A stretch of 64,000 nucleotides of DNA from Thauera chlorobenzoica (GTDB lineage: Bacteria > Pseudomonadota > Gammaproteobacteria > Burkholderiales > Rhodocyclaceae), in NCBI RefSeq assembly GCF_001922305.1, contig NZ_CP018839.1:1488001-1552000 (forward strand). Direction: 5' to 3'. The translations under genes were made by a program, and so were the position numbers. This document shows, in pieces, positions 17,987-27,261 of the stretch. The notes beneath the pieces were generated by a model. The model ran no database searches and was not told where the DNA came from. It worked only from the letters and a program-made list of their open reading frames with translations. Each line of letters begins with the position of its first letter. The stretch's first letter is position 1.

Positions 17987-18133
17987 GGTGATCGGGATGG
18001 TAGCGGGGGCGGGAGGGGGCCGGGCGAAGGCCGTGCGAGGCGCAATGGTAGCCGGTTCGACGGTGCCGTGCGCGCGCCGCGCCGGTCGCGCCGGTCGCGG
18101 CGGTGCGCCGGTCACGACGCGGGGGCACGCCGG

Positions 18134-21100
18134 TCACGGCGTGGACAGGCCCAGTTCGCGCCGGCGCTCTTCCCATTGCGGCAGCCAGCCGGCCAGCGCC
18201 GTCAGCGGCATCGGGCGGGCGATGAAGTAGCCTTGCGCGGCATCGCAGCCGCTTTCGCGCAGGAAGTTCCAGTCGTCGCGGTCTTCGATGCCTTCGGCCA
18301 CCGTGCGCATGCCCAGCCGCCGCGCCATGTCCAGGCTGGAGGCGAGGATCGCCGCCAGGTTGGGGTCGCGGCCGGCGCCGTGCACGAAGCCGCGGTCGAG
18401 CTTGAGCTCGTTGAACGGCAGGTCGCGCAGCTGGGCGAGCGAGGAGTGGCCGGTGCCGAAATCGTCGATCGACAGCTCGATGCGCTTGAGGCGCAGGCGG
18501 GCGAGGACGTCGAGCACGGTGCGGGCGTCCTTCATCAGCCGGCTCTCGGTGACTTCGAGCACCAGGCTGTCCGGTGCCACGCCGGCCTGCGCCAGCGCGT
18601 CGACGACGAAGTCGGCGAATTCCGGATAGCCGAGGTTGTCCATCGACAGGTTGATCGCGACCGGGCAGTCGAGCCCGGCGTCGCGCCAGATGCGCGCCTG
18701 GCGCAGCGCGGCGAGGAGCACGGCGCGCGTCAGCGCGTCGATCAGGCCGTGCTCTTCGGCGACGCCGATGAAGCGGTCGGGGAACACCAACCCGTCTTCG
18801 GGGTGCTGCCAGCGCACCAGGATCTCCACGCCGGTGAGCACGCCGGTGGCGAGGCTCACTTTGGGCTGGCAATGGCACAGCAACTCGCCGGCGGCGATCG
18901 CGCGCTGCAGCTCGTCCGGGGGGTAGAGCTTGCGCACCCCCTGCGGTCGCGGCACCGACGCTTCGGCATGCTTTGCCAGCAGCGTGCGCAGGTTTTCCGG
19001 GGCGACGGGCTTACTCAGGCTGCCGAGCACGCGCAAGCCGTGGGCCCGGGCGAGCTGGTTCGCGGTCTGCAGGATGCGCTCGTTCTCGCCGCTGACCAGC
19101 ACCAGCTCTCCGGTGAAGCCGGCCTGCGCCAGGGCGCGGACGAACTCGACGCCGTCCATGCCCGGCATCTGCAGGTCGCTGAAGACGATGTCGAAACGGA
19201 CGCTGCGGTCGGCCAGCCGCGCCAGGGCCTGGGCCGCGCCCCCGGTGGTGGTGACCCGGTTGAAGCCGAGCGCGGCGAGCTGGCGGGTGAGCAGGTCGAG
19301 GGCGAACGCTTCGTCATCGACGAGGAGGATCTGCAGGGCGTGCGCCGGATTTTCGGCGGCGGGGGCGTCGGCCACCCTCAGCATCGCGGCCAGTTCGGTG
19401 TCGACCCGCTCGAACAGGATCCTGAACTGTGCCAGGTGGCGCTCGACCGCCTGCGCGTCGGCGGCTTTGCCGGCGAGTTCGAGTTCGGCGCAGTGGTCGC
19501 CGAGCGCCAGCGCACCGACCGAGCGCGACGACGACTTGAGCCGGTGGGCGGTCGCGGCGAGGCGGGCGAAATCCCCTGCGCCGGCGGCCTCGTTCAGTTC
19601 GGCGGCGATCGCGCTGGCGGTGCCGGCGTATTTTGCGAGCAGGGCGCGCACGGCGCCCATGTCTTCGCCGACCAGGCGCTCGAGCACCGCCACGTCCAAC
19701 GCCGGCTGCGCCACGGGTAGCCCACCGCCTTGCCCGGGCGGCGCCGCTTCGGTCCCGGTGGTCCCGCCGTCGCGCTGCGGCAGCCAGTGCTCGAGCACCG
19801 CGCGCAGCTTGGCCAGCGCCACCGGCTTGGTCAGGTAGTCGTCCATGCCCGCGGCGCGGGCGCGGCTGGCTTCGTCGCGCAGGGCGTTGGCGGTGAGGGC
19901 GATGATGGGCAGGCGCTGCCCGCCGTGCTCCTGGCGGCGGATCTCCTCGGTCAGTCGGTAGCCGTCCATGTTCGGCATGTGGAGGTCGGTGAGGATGAGG
20001 GCGAACCCGCCCGAATGCCAGTGGGCCAGGGCCTCGGCGCCGTCGTTGGCGACTTCGGCGGCATAGCCGAGGAGGGCGAGCTGCTGCAGGATGACCATCT
20101 GGTTCACGCTGTCGTCCTCGGCGACGAGGATCAGGCGCCGGTCGGTGCGGGCCTGGGCGACGGTGGGCGGCGGCAGGGCCGTGGCGGGCCCGAGGTCGGT
20201 CGTGCGGGCGCCGGGGCGTTCCGGCGAAGCACGTCCGGAGGCGACGGCGACGGCGTTCAGGAAGGCCTCCCGGCGCAGCGCATCGCCGTCGATGACGACG
20301 CCGTCGGCGGCCTCCTGCCGTGCTTGGCGGCGGCGGCCGTGGCCGATCTGCACGCGGCGCAGCCTGCCGGGTGCCGCACCGTCGCGCAGGAGGCCGTGCT
20401 GCGCTTCGGCGTGAACGAGCACGATCGGCGCGGCGGCGGCGAAAGCGGAGCGCAGCACCGCGGCCGGATCGGCGCTGCGGTGTACGGTGGCGCCGGCGTG
20501 CGCGAGGTAGCTGGCGAAGGCTTCGGTATCGAGCTCCGGGTGCTCGAGCAGGAAGCAGTCCACTCCGGCCAGATCGGGCTGCGGCCGGGCCGGCTGCGCG
20601 GCGGCCGGTTCGAACGGGAGGCTTACGGTAAAGGTGCTGCCGAAGCCGGGGCGGCTTTCCACGGCGATGCCGCCGCCCATCAGGCCCACCAGCCGCTTGC
20701 AGATCACCAGGCCGAGGCCGGTGCCGCCGAAACGGCGGGTGGTGGTGGTGTCGGCCTGGGTGAAGGGGGTAAACAGGCGGGCCTGCGTCGCCTCGCCCAT
20801 CCCGATACCGTTGTCTTCGACCCGGAAGGCGAGGCGCAGCGGCTGCGACTCCTCGATGGTGACCCGCAGCGATACCCGTCCCGGGTGGTCGGGGTTGCCG
20901 GAAGAAAACTTGATCGCGTTGCCGAGCAGGTTGTAGAGCACCTGGCGCAGGCGGGTGTCGTCGCCGAGCACGCGCTCGGGGATCTCGGGGGCGACGAACA
21001 CCCGCAGCGCGCAGCCGCGCCGCCGGGCCACCGGCAGCAGCGAGCTGCACAGGCCTTCGGCCAGTTCGGCGATGCAGACCGGGGCGTGCTCGAGTTCGAC

Positions 21101-23842
21101 CCGGCCGGCCTCGATCTTGGAAAAGTCGAGGATGTCGTCGATCAGGGCGAGCAGGGTGGTGCCGGAGTCGCGCATGATCTGCACCTGCTCGCGCTGGTGT
21201 TCGTTCAGCTCGCTGTGTTCGAGGATTTCCAGCATCCCGAGTACGCCGTTCATCGGCGTGCGGATCTCGTGGCTCATGGTGGCGAGGAAGGCCGACTTGG
21301 CCTGGTTCGCCTGCTCCGCCTCGCGCCGCGCCTGGACCGCTGCGGCCGTGCCGGCGACGACGCGCCGCTCGAGATCCCGGTTGGTCTCTTCCAGCGCCTG
21401 CTCGGCGGCCTTGCGTGCGCTGATGTCGGTGATGAAGTCGTCCAGGTACAGCAGCCGGCCGTGCTCGTCCCACGAGCCATGGCCTTTTTCCATCACCCAG
21501 CGCCAGCTGCCGTCGGCATGGCACAGGCGGTATTCGAGCTGGTAGGGCGTGCGCGCTTCGACCCCCTGCTGCGTTTCCCGCCAGACCCGGCCGGCGTCTT
21601 CGGGGTGGATCAGGCTGGCGATGCCGGGACGCCCGGCGAGCAGCTCCGCCGGGTCCAGGCCGAGCAGCTCGCGGGCGCCGTTGCTGACGAAATCCATCGG
21701 CCAGTCGGGCGCGTTGCGGCAGCGGTAGACCATGCCGTTGAGGTTCTGCAGGACGGTCTGCAGATGGCGCTCACTGGCGCTCAGCGCCGAGGTGCGCGCC
21801 TGCACCTGGGCTTCGAGGTTCTGGTTCAGCACCTGCAGCGCGGCTTCCGCGGCCTTGCGCTCGCGGATGTCGACGCCCGACGGAATGAGCTTGACGACGT
21901 GCCCACCGGCGTCGAGCACCGGCGTCAGCATGAAGTCGATTGGAATGATGGTGCCGTCGGCGGCGCACAGCTCGGCGTCATGGTGGACGGCTTCGCCACG
22001 TGCCGCGCGCGCGATGTCGGCGCGGATCAGGGCCTGGGTCGCGGGGGAATGGGCGAAGCAGAAGAGGCTGTCGAGGCGTTGCCCGATCACGGCTTCGCGC
22101 TGCAATCCGCCGGCAGCCATGACCGCGCGGTTGACTTCGGTGATCGTGCCGTCCGGCATCGTTTCGCCGACGAAGGCGGCCATGTTGTCCACCAGACCGC
22201 GCAGCCGTGATTCGCTCTCGCCCAGCGCCCGGGTGCGCGCCGCGACTTCGGCCTCGGTGAGCGCCTGGCGGCCGGCGGTGATCAGGCTGAAGGCGACGAC
22301 GTACAGTCCGAGCAGCAGGGCGGCGATCGGAAACAGCGGATAGGGAATGCCTCTGGGATGGAGCGCGGTGAGTTCGATGCGCAGCGTGAACTGCGCACTG
22401 TCGATGTCGGCGCGCCATTCCGGGAGATGGCCGGGAGGAAAGCTGTCCACCAGCTGCAGCGCTTCCTCTCCCTCCGTGCGCACCAGTGCGGCGCGCAGCG
22501 CCAGACCGCTCTTGCGTGCGGCCTCGAGCTGGGTGGTGAACAGGGCGCCGGTGTCGAGGATGCCGACGACGTAGCCGGCGAGGGCCGCGCGGCGGGCTTC
22601 GGGAGTGGCGTTGCGCGGATCGAAGCCGGCGGTGAAGTGGGGCACATCGATCAGCAGCTCGAGCTTGCCGGTGAGGCAGGTCATCGCCACTGCGACGCCG
22701 AAGCCGCGCGCGCTGTCGAGCGCTTCGGCCATCGCCCCGCGCCGCGCCGGCTCGAAACCGTGATCGAGTCCGGCGAACTTGCGGAAGCGTTCATCGGGCT
22801 GGATATAGAGGAGGGGGAAGTGCTCGGCGCGCGGGCCGACCGGCGCCGGGCTGCACTCGTAGTCGGGCTCGAACACCCGGTAGCCGGGCAGGCCCAGCTG
22901 CTGCCGGGCCGCGGCCTCGAAGGCGGCGAGTTGTTGCGGCGCCACGCGCGGCGCCCAGACGATGCCCTTGAGGTCGATCGCGTTGCCGCGAGCGGCAGTG
23001 AATGCGGCGAAGCCGGCCGCGTCCACGCCCGGGCTGGCGGCGAGGAAGCGCTCCACGCCGCGCACCCGCTCGTGGGCGGCGTTGAGTGCGTACTGGGCGT
23101 CACGGGAGACGTACTCGGCGATGTCGGTGAGGTAGGCCTGGCGCTGGGCGTCGGCCATCTGCTGGACGACGGCGGCAGCGGTGGCCAGGACTGCGGCAGT
23201 CGCCAGCAGCGGCAGCGCGACGTGGGCGCGCACGCCGCGCCAGACCGCGCTCATGCGGGGCCAGGCGAGCAGCAGCAAGGGGGTAAACAGCATGACCCCC
23301 AGAGCCTCGCCGGACCACAGCAGCAGCCACAGGTCGAACGCAGGCAGTGGCCCGAGCGAGGCGCCGAATCCGGCCGCGGCGAGGGTGAGCAGGGCGGCCG
23401 AGAACAGGCAGCTCAGCGGCCCGGCCAGCAGCAGGAAGCGCAGCGCCGCCGCCGGCCGTGCCAGCGGCAGGGCGGGGAGAAAGAGCTTGCGGGTGAGCAC
23501 GGTGCCGAGCACGGCCTGCAGCGTGGCCGCGGTGGCGGTGAGCGCGGCCGCGGGCAACTGCTCTGCCGCCCCCGCGCCGAAACCTGCGGCCGCCGCCATC
23601 GCCCCCAGCCACACCCCCGGCCAGCAGCGCAGGCCGAAGACGAGCAGGCCCGCCAGCGCCACCCCGGCGGCCGGCGCCAGCGGCGGGGGAAAGGTGGGCG
23701 CCGTCGCGATCAGCCGTCCGGCGAGGGCGGCGAGGGCGTAGGCGACGGACAAGGCGAGGACAAGGAGGATGGTGCGCCCGCGATCGGCACCGGCGGGTGC
23801 GGCAGCGGCGTGCCCGGCGGGCTCATCGAGGCGCTGATTCAT
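18134..23842 (-). CDS. MASE1-CHASE-PAS hybrid kinase with receivers, Hpt and EAL output
   Basis: 1902 residues, a whole phosphorelay in one chain. Order: MASE1 membrane sensor (about 20-230), CHASE-type periplasmic domain (about 235-500), a helix near 503-522, PAS (545-660), PAS (690-812), HisKA with H858 in SHEIRTP, ATPase domain (955-1078), a decayed receiver without its Asp (about 1093-1200), receiver 1 (D1286 in LTDLHMP), Hpt domain (H1433 in AHRLKSS), receiver 2 (D1556 in FSDLQMP), then EAL phosphodiesterase (1640-1890). The EAL signature reads EIL (E1673), but VTES, DDFGTG, LKLDRGF and AEGIED are kept, so c-di-GMP hydrolysis is plausible. The start ATG at 23842 follows AAGGGAAG. It diverges from a GGDEF-EAL gene. 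Confidence 0.9.
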   Translation of the reverse strand: MNQRLDEPAGHAAAAPAGADRGRTILLVLALSVAYALAALAGRLIATAPTFPPPLAPAAGVALAGLLVFGLRCWPGVWLGAMAAAAGFGAGAAEQLPAAALTATAATLQAVLGTVLTRKLFLPALPLARPAAALRFLLLAGPLSCLFSAALLTLAAAGFGASLGPLPAFDLWLLLWSGEALGVMLFTPLLLLAWPRMSAVWRGVRAHVALPLLATAAVLATAAAVVQQMADAQRQAYLTDIAEYVSRDAQYALNAAHERVRGVERFLAASPGVDAAGFAAFTAARGNAIDLKGIVWAPRVAPQQLAAFEAAARQQLGLPGYRVFEPDYECSPAPVGPRAEHFPLLYIQPDERFRKFAGLDHGFEPARRGAMAEALDSARGFGVAVAMTCLTGKLELLIDVPHFTAGFDPRNATPEARRAALAGYVVGILDTGALFTTQLEAARKSGLALRAALVRTEGEEALQLVDSFPPGHLPEWRADIDSAQFTLRIELTALHPRGIPYPLFPIAALLLGLYVVAFSLITAGRQALTEAEVAARTRALGESESRLRGLVDNMAAFVGETMPDGTITEVNRAVMAAGGLQREAVIGQRLDSLFCFAHSPATQALIRADIARAARGEAVHHDAELCAADGTIIPIDFMLTPVLDAGGHVVKLIPSGVDIRERKAAEAALQVLNQNLEAQVQARTSALSASERHLQTVLQNLNGMVYRCRNAPDWPMDFVSNGARELLGLDPAELLAGRPGIASLIHPEDAGRVWRETQQGVEARTPYQLEYRLCHADGSWRWVMEKGHGSWDEHGRLLYLDDFITDISARKAAEQALEETNRDLERRVVAGTAAAVQARREAEQANQAKSAFLATMSHEIRTPMNGVLGMLEILEHSELNEHQREQVQIMRDSGTTLLALIDDILDFSKIEAGRVELEHAPVCIAELAEGLCSSLLPVARRRGCALRVFVAPEIPERVLGDDTRLRQVLYNLLGNAIKFSSGNPDHPGRVSLRVTIEESQPLRLAFRVEDNGIGMGEATQARLFTPFTQADTTTTRRFGGTGLGLVICKRLVGLMGGGIAVESRPGFGSTFTVSLPFEPAAAQPARPQPDLAGVDCFLLEHPELDTEAFASYLAHAGATVHRSADPAAVLRSAFAAAAPIVLVHAEAQHGLLRDGAAPGRLRRVQIGHGRRRQARQEAADGVVIDGDALRREAFLNAVAVASGRASPERPGARTTDLGPATALPPPTVAQARTDRRLILVAEDDSVNQMVILQQLALLGYAAEVANDGAEALAHWHSGGFALILTDLHMPNMDGYRLTEEIRRQEHGGQRLPIIALTANALRDEASRARAAGMDDYLTKPVALAKLRAVLEHWLPQRDGGTTGTEAAPPGQGGGLPVAQPALDVAVLERLVGEDMGAVRALLAKYAGTASAIAAELNEAAGAGDFARLAATAHRLKSSSRSVGALALGDHCAELELAGKAADAQAVERHLAQFRILFERVDTELAAMLRVADAPAAENPAHALQILLVDDEAFALDLLTRQLAALGFNRVTTTGGAAQALARLADRSVRFDIVFSDLQMPGMDGVEFVRALAQAGFTGELVLVSGENERILQTANQLARAHGLRVLGSLSKPVAPENLRTLLAKHAEASVPRPQGVRKLYPPDELQRAIAAGELLCHCQPKVSLATGVLTGVEILVRWQHPEDGLVFPDRFIGVAEEHGLIDALTRAVLLAALRQARIWRDAGLDCPVAINLSMDNLGYPEFADFVVDALAQAGVAPDSLVLEVTESRLMKDARTVLDVLARLRLKRIELSIDDFGTGHSSLAQLRDLPFNELKLDRGFVHGAGRDPNLAAILASSLDMARRLGMRTVAEGIEDRDDWNFLRESGCDAAQGYFIARPMPLTALAGWLPQWEERRRELGLSTP

Positions 23843-24168
23843 GGGTTCTTCCCTTCTCGTTCGCCCTGAGCCGTGCCGGCGAGCTTGCCCTGCTGAGCAC
23901 GATGAGCGGGCCGCGACGGCTGGAGGCTCGGAGCGCCATGGCTGCGGTGCGGTGCCGGGGTCGTTGTGGTCGCGGGATGTATGCAAAACGGTATAACAAT
24001 AGGACGCGATGATAGAGCGTTCGGCAGGGCTGCGCACGCGTTGCGCGTATTCCGGTCAGCGGCTGCGAAGTCGCTGTGGACTGGCCGCAACGGGGCAGCC
24101 TCTGCGCGGCCATCAAAGGGTGACATACAATCGGCAGCCGTCCCCTCGAAACCGGATCGCCGTTCTCC
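23843..24168. other. Divergent promoter region between two c-di-GMP genes
   Basis: 326 bases between the hybrid kinase (leftward) and the GGDEF-EAL gene (rightward). The clearest feature is an AT-richer patch at about 23979-24003 (TGCAAAACGGTATAACAATA), a likely promoter zone. No credible reading frame or hairpin terminator was found. Confidence 0.4.
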
Positions 24169-26373
24169 ATGGTCGATGAACCCTATGAATCGGACGGCGC
24201 GCGCCTGCGACGCCTGCTGAGCGCAAGCCCGACGATCCTGTACAGCCTTCGCGAACGCGACGGGCGCCTGTCCGCTACCTGGGTCAGCGACAACGTCGCC
24301 CGTCTCACCGGCTACAGCAGCGCACAGGCGCTGGCGCCGGGGTGGTGGTGGGACAACCTCGATCCGGACATGAAGGACGAGGTCGCGGCGCGCCAGGCCG
24401 AGCTGTTCGCGGCGGGGCGGCTGGTGCACGAGTACCGCTTCCGCTGCCGCGACGGGCGCATGATCTGGATTCACGACGAACTCAACCTGGTGCGCGACGA
24501 GCGCACCGGGGTGCTCGAGGCGCTCGGCTCGTGGACCGACGTCACCGTCCGCAGGCAGGCCGAAATGCTCCAGCGCGCCCGCACCGACGTCCTCAACTGC
24601 GTGCTTGCGGGAAATGCGCTGGGCGATGTCCTCGGGCTGGCGGCGCGGCATGTCGAGGCGCTGCTGCCGGAGGTCAGGGTGGCGGTGCTGCTGGTCGATC
24701 CCGCGTCGCGGCGCTTTTCGGTGGCGGCGGCGCCGAGCCTGCCCGGCGAGTACCGCGCGCTCATCGAGAGCGTGGAGGTCGGCGAAGGCGGCGGGTGTTC
24801 CGGGGCGGCGGCCGGACGGGGCGAGATGGTGGCCGTCGACGATGCGCTGGCGCAGCCCGAATGGAGCGCGGCGCTGCGCGAATATGCCGGCAGGGCCGGC
24901 ATCCGCAGCTGCTGCTCGATTCCGTTCGCCGATAGCGGCGGGCAGGTCCTCGGCACCTTCACGCTGTATTACGGCGTGCAGCGCACGCTGGGGCGCAGCG
25001 AGTTCGAGTTCATGGAGGTGTTCACCCGCCTGTCGGCGCTGGCGGTGCAGAAGCTGCGCGCGGAAAAGCAGCTCGAGCGCCTTGCCCATTACGATCCGCT
25101 CACCGCCCTGCCCAATCGCCTGCTCGCCCATGCCCGCCTGGCCCGCGCTCTCGAGCGGGCAGGGGGCGGTGGTTCCGGGGCGGTCGCGGTGTTGCTGCTC
25201 GATCTCGACCGCTTCAAGAACATCAATGAATCCCTCGGTCATCCCGCCGGCGACGAACTGCTGTGCGCGATCGCCCGCCGTTTCGAGCAGGGGCTGGGAG
25301 GCAACGACCGCGTCGCACGCCTCGGCGGCGACGAGTTCCTGGTGCTGGCCGAGCACCTGCAGACCCCCGATGATGCCGTCCGCGTGGCGCAGAAGATCCG
25401 CGCCCTGGTCCAGCAGCCGTTCGCCCTGCCCGGCGGGCAGGAGCTGATGGTGAGCGCGAGCATCGGCATCAGCCTGTTTCCCCGCGACGGGGACAACGGC
25501 ACGCTGCTCATCCAGCGTGCCGATGCCGCGCTCAACCAGGCCAAGAAGCAGGGGCGGAACGCGTATTGCTTCTATGCCGCCGAGTGGGGGGCTTCCGCCA
25601 GCGCGCGCCTGCAGCTCGAAATGCGCCTGCGCCGCGCCCTCGAGCGCGCAGAGCTGCGCCTGTTCTACCAGCCGCAAATGACCCTGGGCGAGGGCGGTTT
25701 CGTCGGCGCCGAGGCCTTGTTGCGCTGGCTGCCGGAAGGCCAGGCGATGATCCCGCCGGCCGATTTCATCCCGCTGGCGGAGGAGACCGGCCTGATCGTG
25801 CCGATCGGGGCCTGGGTGCTGCGCGAAGCCTGCCGCCAGACCCGCGCCTGGCTCGATGCCGGCCTGCCCTTCGGGCGGATCGCGGTGAATCTGTCGGTAC
25901 GCCAGTTCCAGCACCAGGACCTCGTCGCCCTGGTGGAAACGGTGCTATGCGAAACCGGTCTGCCCGCCGCTTGCCTGGAACTGGAAATCACCGAATCGGC
26001 GCTGATCGGCGAAGTCGAGCTGGCGGTGGCCAAGCTGGCGGCGCTGCGTGCGCTCGGCGTCAGCCTCGCGCTCGATGATTTCGGGACCGGCTATTCCTCG
26101 CTCGCCTACCTGAAGCGCCTGCCGCTGGACAAGCTGAAGGTGGACCAGAGCTTCGTGCGCGGGCTCGGCGCCCGCGACGATGACCGGGCGATCGTGTCCG
26201 CCACCATCGCGATGGCGCGCAGCCTGGGCTTCGCGACCCTGGCCGAGGGGGTGGAGACCGAAGAGCAGCTGGCGATCCTGCGCGCGCTCGGCTGCGATGC
26301 CGGCCAGGGCTACCTGTTCAGCCGGCCGCTGCCGGCCGCGGCCTTTGCGCGCCTGCCCTGGTTCACGGCATAG
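24169..26373 (+). CDS. PAS-GAF-GGDEF-EAL c-di-GMP enzyme
   Basis: 734 residues, no membrane helix. PAS (about 12-130), GAF (about 150-300), GGDEF (about 305-470) and EAL (about 480-730). The cyclase signature GGDEF is intact at 386-390; the usual RxxD inhibition site before it is missing (GGND instead). The EAL domain is complete: EAL at 515-517, [42 protein letters not shown]. Both synthesis and breakdown of c-di-GMP are possible, with one activity likely dominating. Divergent from the hybrid kinase whose output is also EAL, suggesting joint control of the same pool. Confidence 0.92.
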   Translation: MVDEPYESDGARLRRLLSASPTILYSLRERDGRLSATWVSDNVARLTGYSSAQALAPGWWWDNLDPDMKDEVAARQAELFAAGRLVHEYRFRCRDGRMIWIHDELNLVRDERTGVLEALGSWTDVTVRRQAEMLQRARTDVLNCVLAGNALGDVLGLAARHVEALLPEVRVAVLLVDPASRRFSVAAAPSLPGEYRALIESVEVGEGGGCSGAAAGRGEMVAVDDALAQPEWSAALREYAGRAGIRSCCSIPFADSGGQVLGTFTLYYGVQRTLGRSEFEFMEVFTRLSALAVQKLRAEKQLERLAHYDPLTALPNRLLAHARLARALERAGGGGSGAVAVLLLDLDRFKNINESLGHPAGDELLCAIARRFEQGLGGNDRVARLGGDEFLVLAEHLQTPDDAVRVAQKIRALVQQPFALPGGQELMVSASIGISLFPRDGDNGTLLIQRADAALNQAKKQGRNAYCFYAAEWGASASARLQLEMRLRRALERAELRLFYQPQMTLGEGGFVGAEALLRWLPEGQAMIPPADFIPLAEETGLIVPIGAWVLREACRQTRAWLDAGLPFGRIAVNLSVRQFQHQDLVALVETVLCETGLPAACLELEITESALIGEVELAVAKLAALRALGVSLALDDFGTGYSSLAYLKRLPLDKLKVDQSFVRGLGARDDDRAIVSATIAMARSLGFATLAEGVETEEQLAILRALGCDAGQGYLFSRPLPAAAFARLPWFTA

Positions 26374-26394
26374 GCCTGGCGCCGCCGCCCGTGT

Positions 26395-27222
26395 TCAGCG
26401 CGGGGCCGGGATCACGTGCTGGTACATGTCCACCTGCGGGTAGGGGATGGTGATGCCGTTCTCGTCGAAGGCGATCTTCACCTTTTCCTTCAGGTCGCAC
26501 ATCGTCGCGAAGTAGTCGGCGGTGGCCACCCAGGGACGGACGTGGAGGTTGACGCTGCTGTCGGCGAGCTCGGCGACGCCGACGAAGGGGGGCGGATCGG
26601 CGAGCAGGCGGGGCTCGTCCTGCAGCACCTGTTCGATGACCGCCTTCACCTTGCGGATGTCGTCGTCGTAGCTGATGCTGAACAGCAGGTCGATGCGGCG
26701 GGTGGCGCGCGCGGAGTAGTTGGTGATTACGCCGGAGTAGATCGCGCCGTTGGGGACGATGACCTCGCGGTTGTCCACGGTGCGGAAGATGGAGCTGAAG
26801 ATGCTGATCTTCTCCACCACGCCGGTGATGCCGCCGGCCTCGACGAAGTCGCCGGCCTTGAACGGGCGGAACACGATCAGCATCACCCCGGCGGCGAAGT
26901 TCTTCAGCGAATCCTGCAGGGCGAGGCCGATCGCGAGGCCGGCGGCGCCGATCAGCGCGACCAGCGAGGTGGTGTCCACGCCGAGGCGGTCGAGCGCGGC
27001 GATGATCACCACCACCAGCAGCACGCCCTGCAGGATCGAGATGATGAAGCTCACCAGGATGTCGTCGAGGCGGGCGCGGGTCAGCAGCTTGCGCACCACG
27101 GCGACGATGCCGCGCGCTACCCAGCGCCCGAGCACGAAGATGCCGAGGGCGAACAGCAGGTTGATGCCCCAGGGCAGGGCGTAGGTGTTGATCCAGTCGA
27201 GGTCGGTGAGGTTTTCGAGCAT
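26395..27222 (-). CDS. mscS: Small-conductance mechanosensitive channel, MscS family
   Basis: 275 residues, the size of E. coli MscS. Three transmembrane helices occupy about 15-35, 55-80 and 85-115. The pore helix region reads GAAGLAIGLALQDSLKNFAAGVMLI, followed by FRPFKAGDFVE and the cytoplasmic beta domain (VPNGAIYSGVITNYSARATRR). It opens on hypo-osmotic shock to release solutes. AAGGAAAA precedes the start. The upstream gene on the same strand (40 bases away) makes an osmolyte, so the pair accumulates and releases solute: an osmotic-stress operon is likely. Confidence 0.93.
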   Translation of the reverse strand: MLENLTDLDWINTYALPWGINLLFALGIFVLGRWVARGIVAVVRKLLTRARLDDILVSFIISILQGVLLVVVIIAALDRLGVDTTSLVALIGAAGLAIGLALQDSLKNFAAGVMLIVFRPFKAGDFVEAGGITGVVEKISIFSSIFRTVDNREVIVPNGAIYSGVITNYSARATRRIDLLFSISYDDDIRKVKAVIEQVLQDEPRLLADPPPFVGVAELADSSVNLHVRPWVATADYFATMCDLKEKVKIAFDENGITIPYPQVDMYQHVIPAPR

Positions 27223-27261
27223 GGGTTTTCCTTGCGGTCGATCGGTCGTCTGGCCCGGGGC

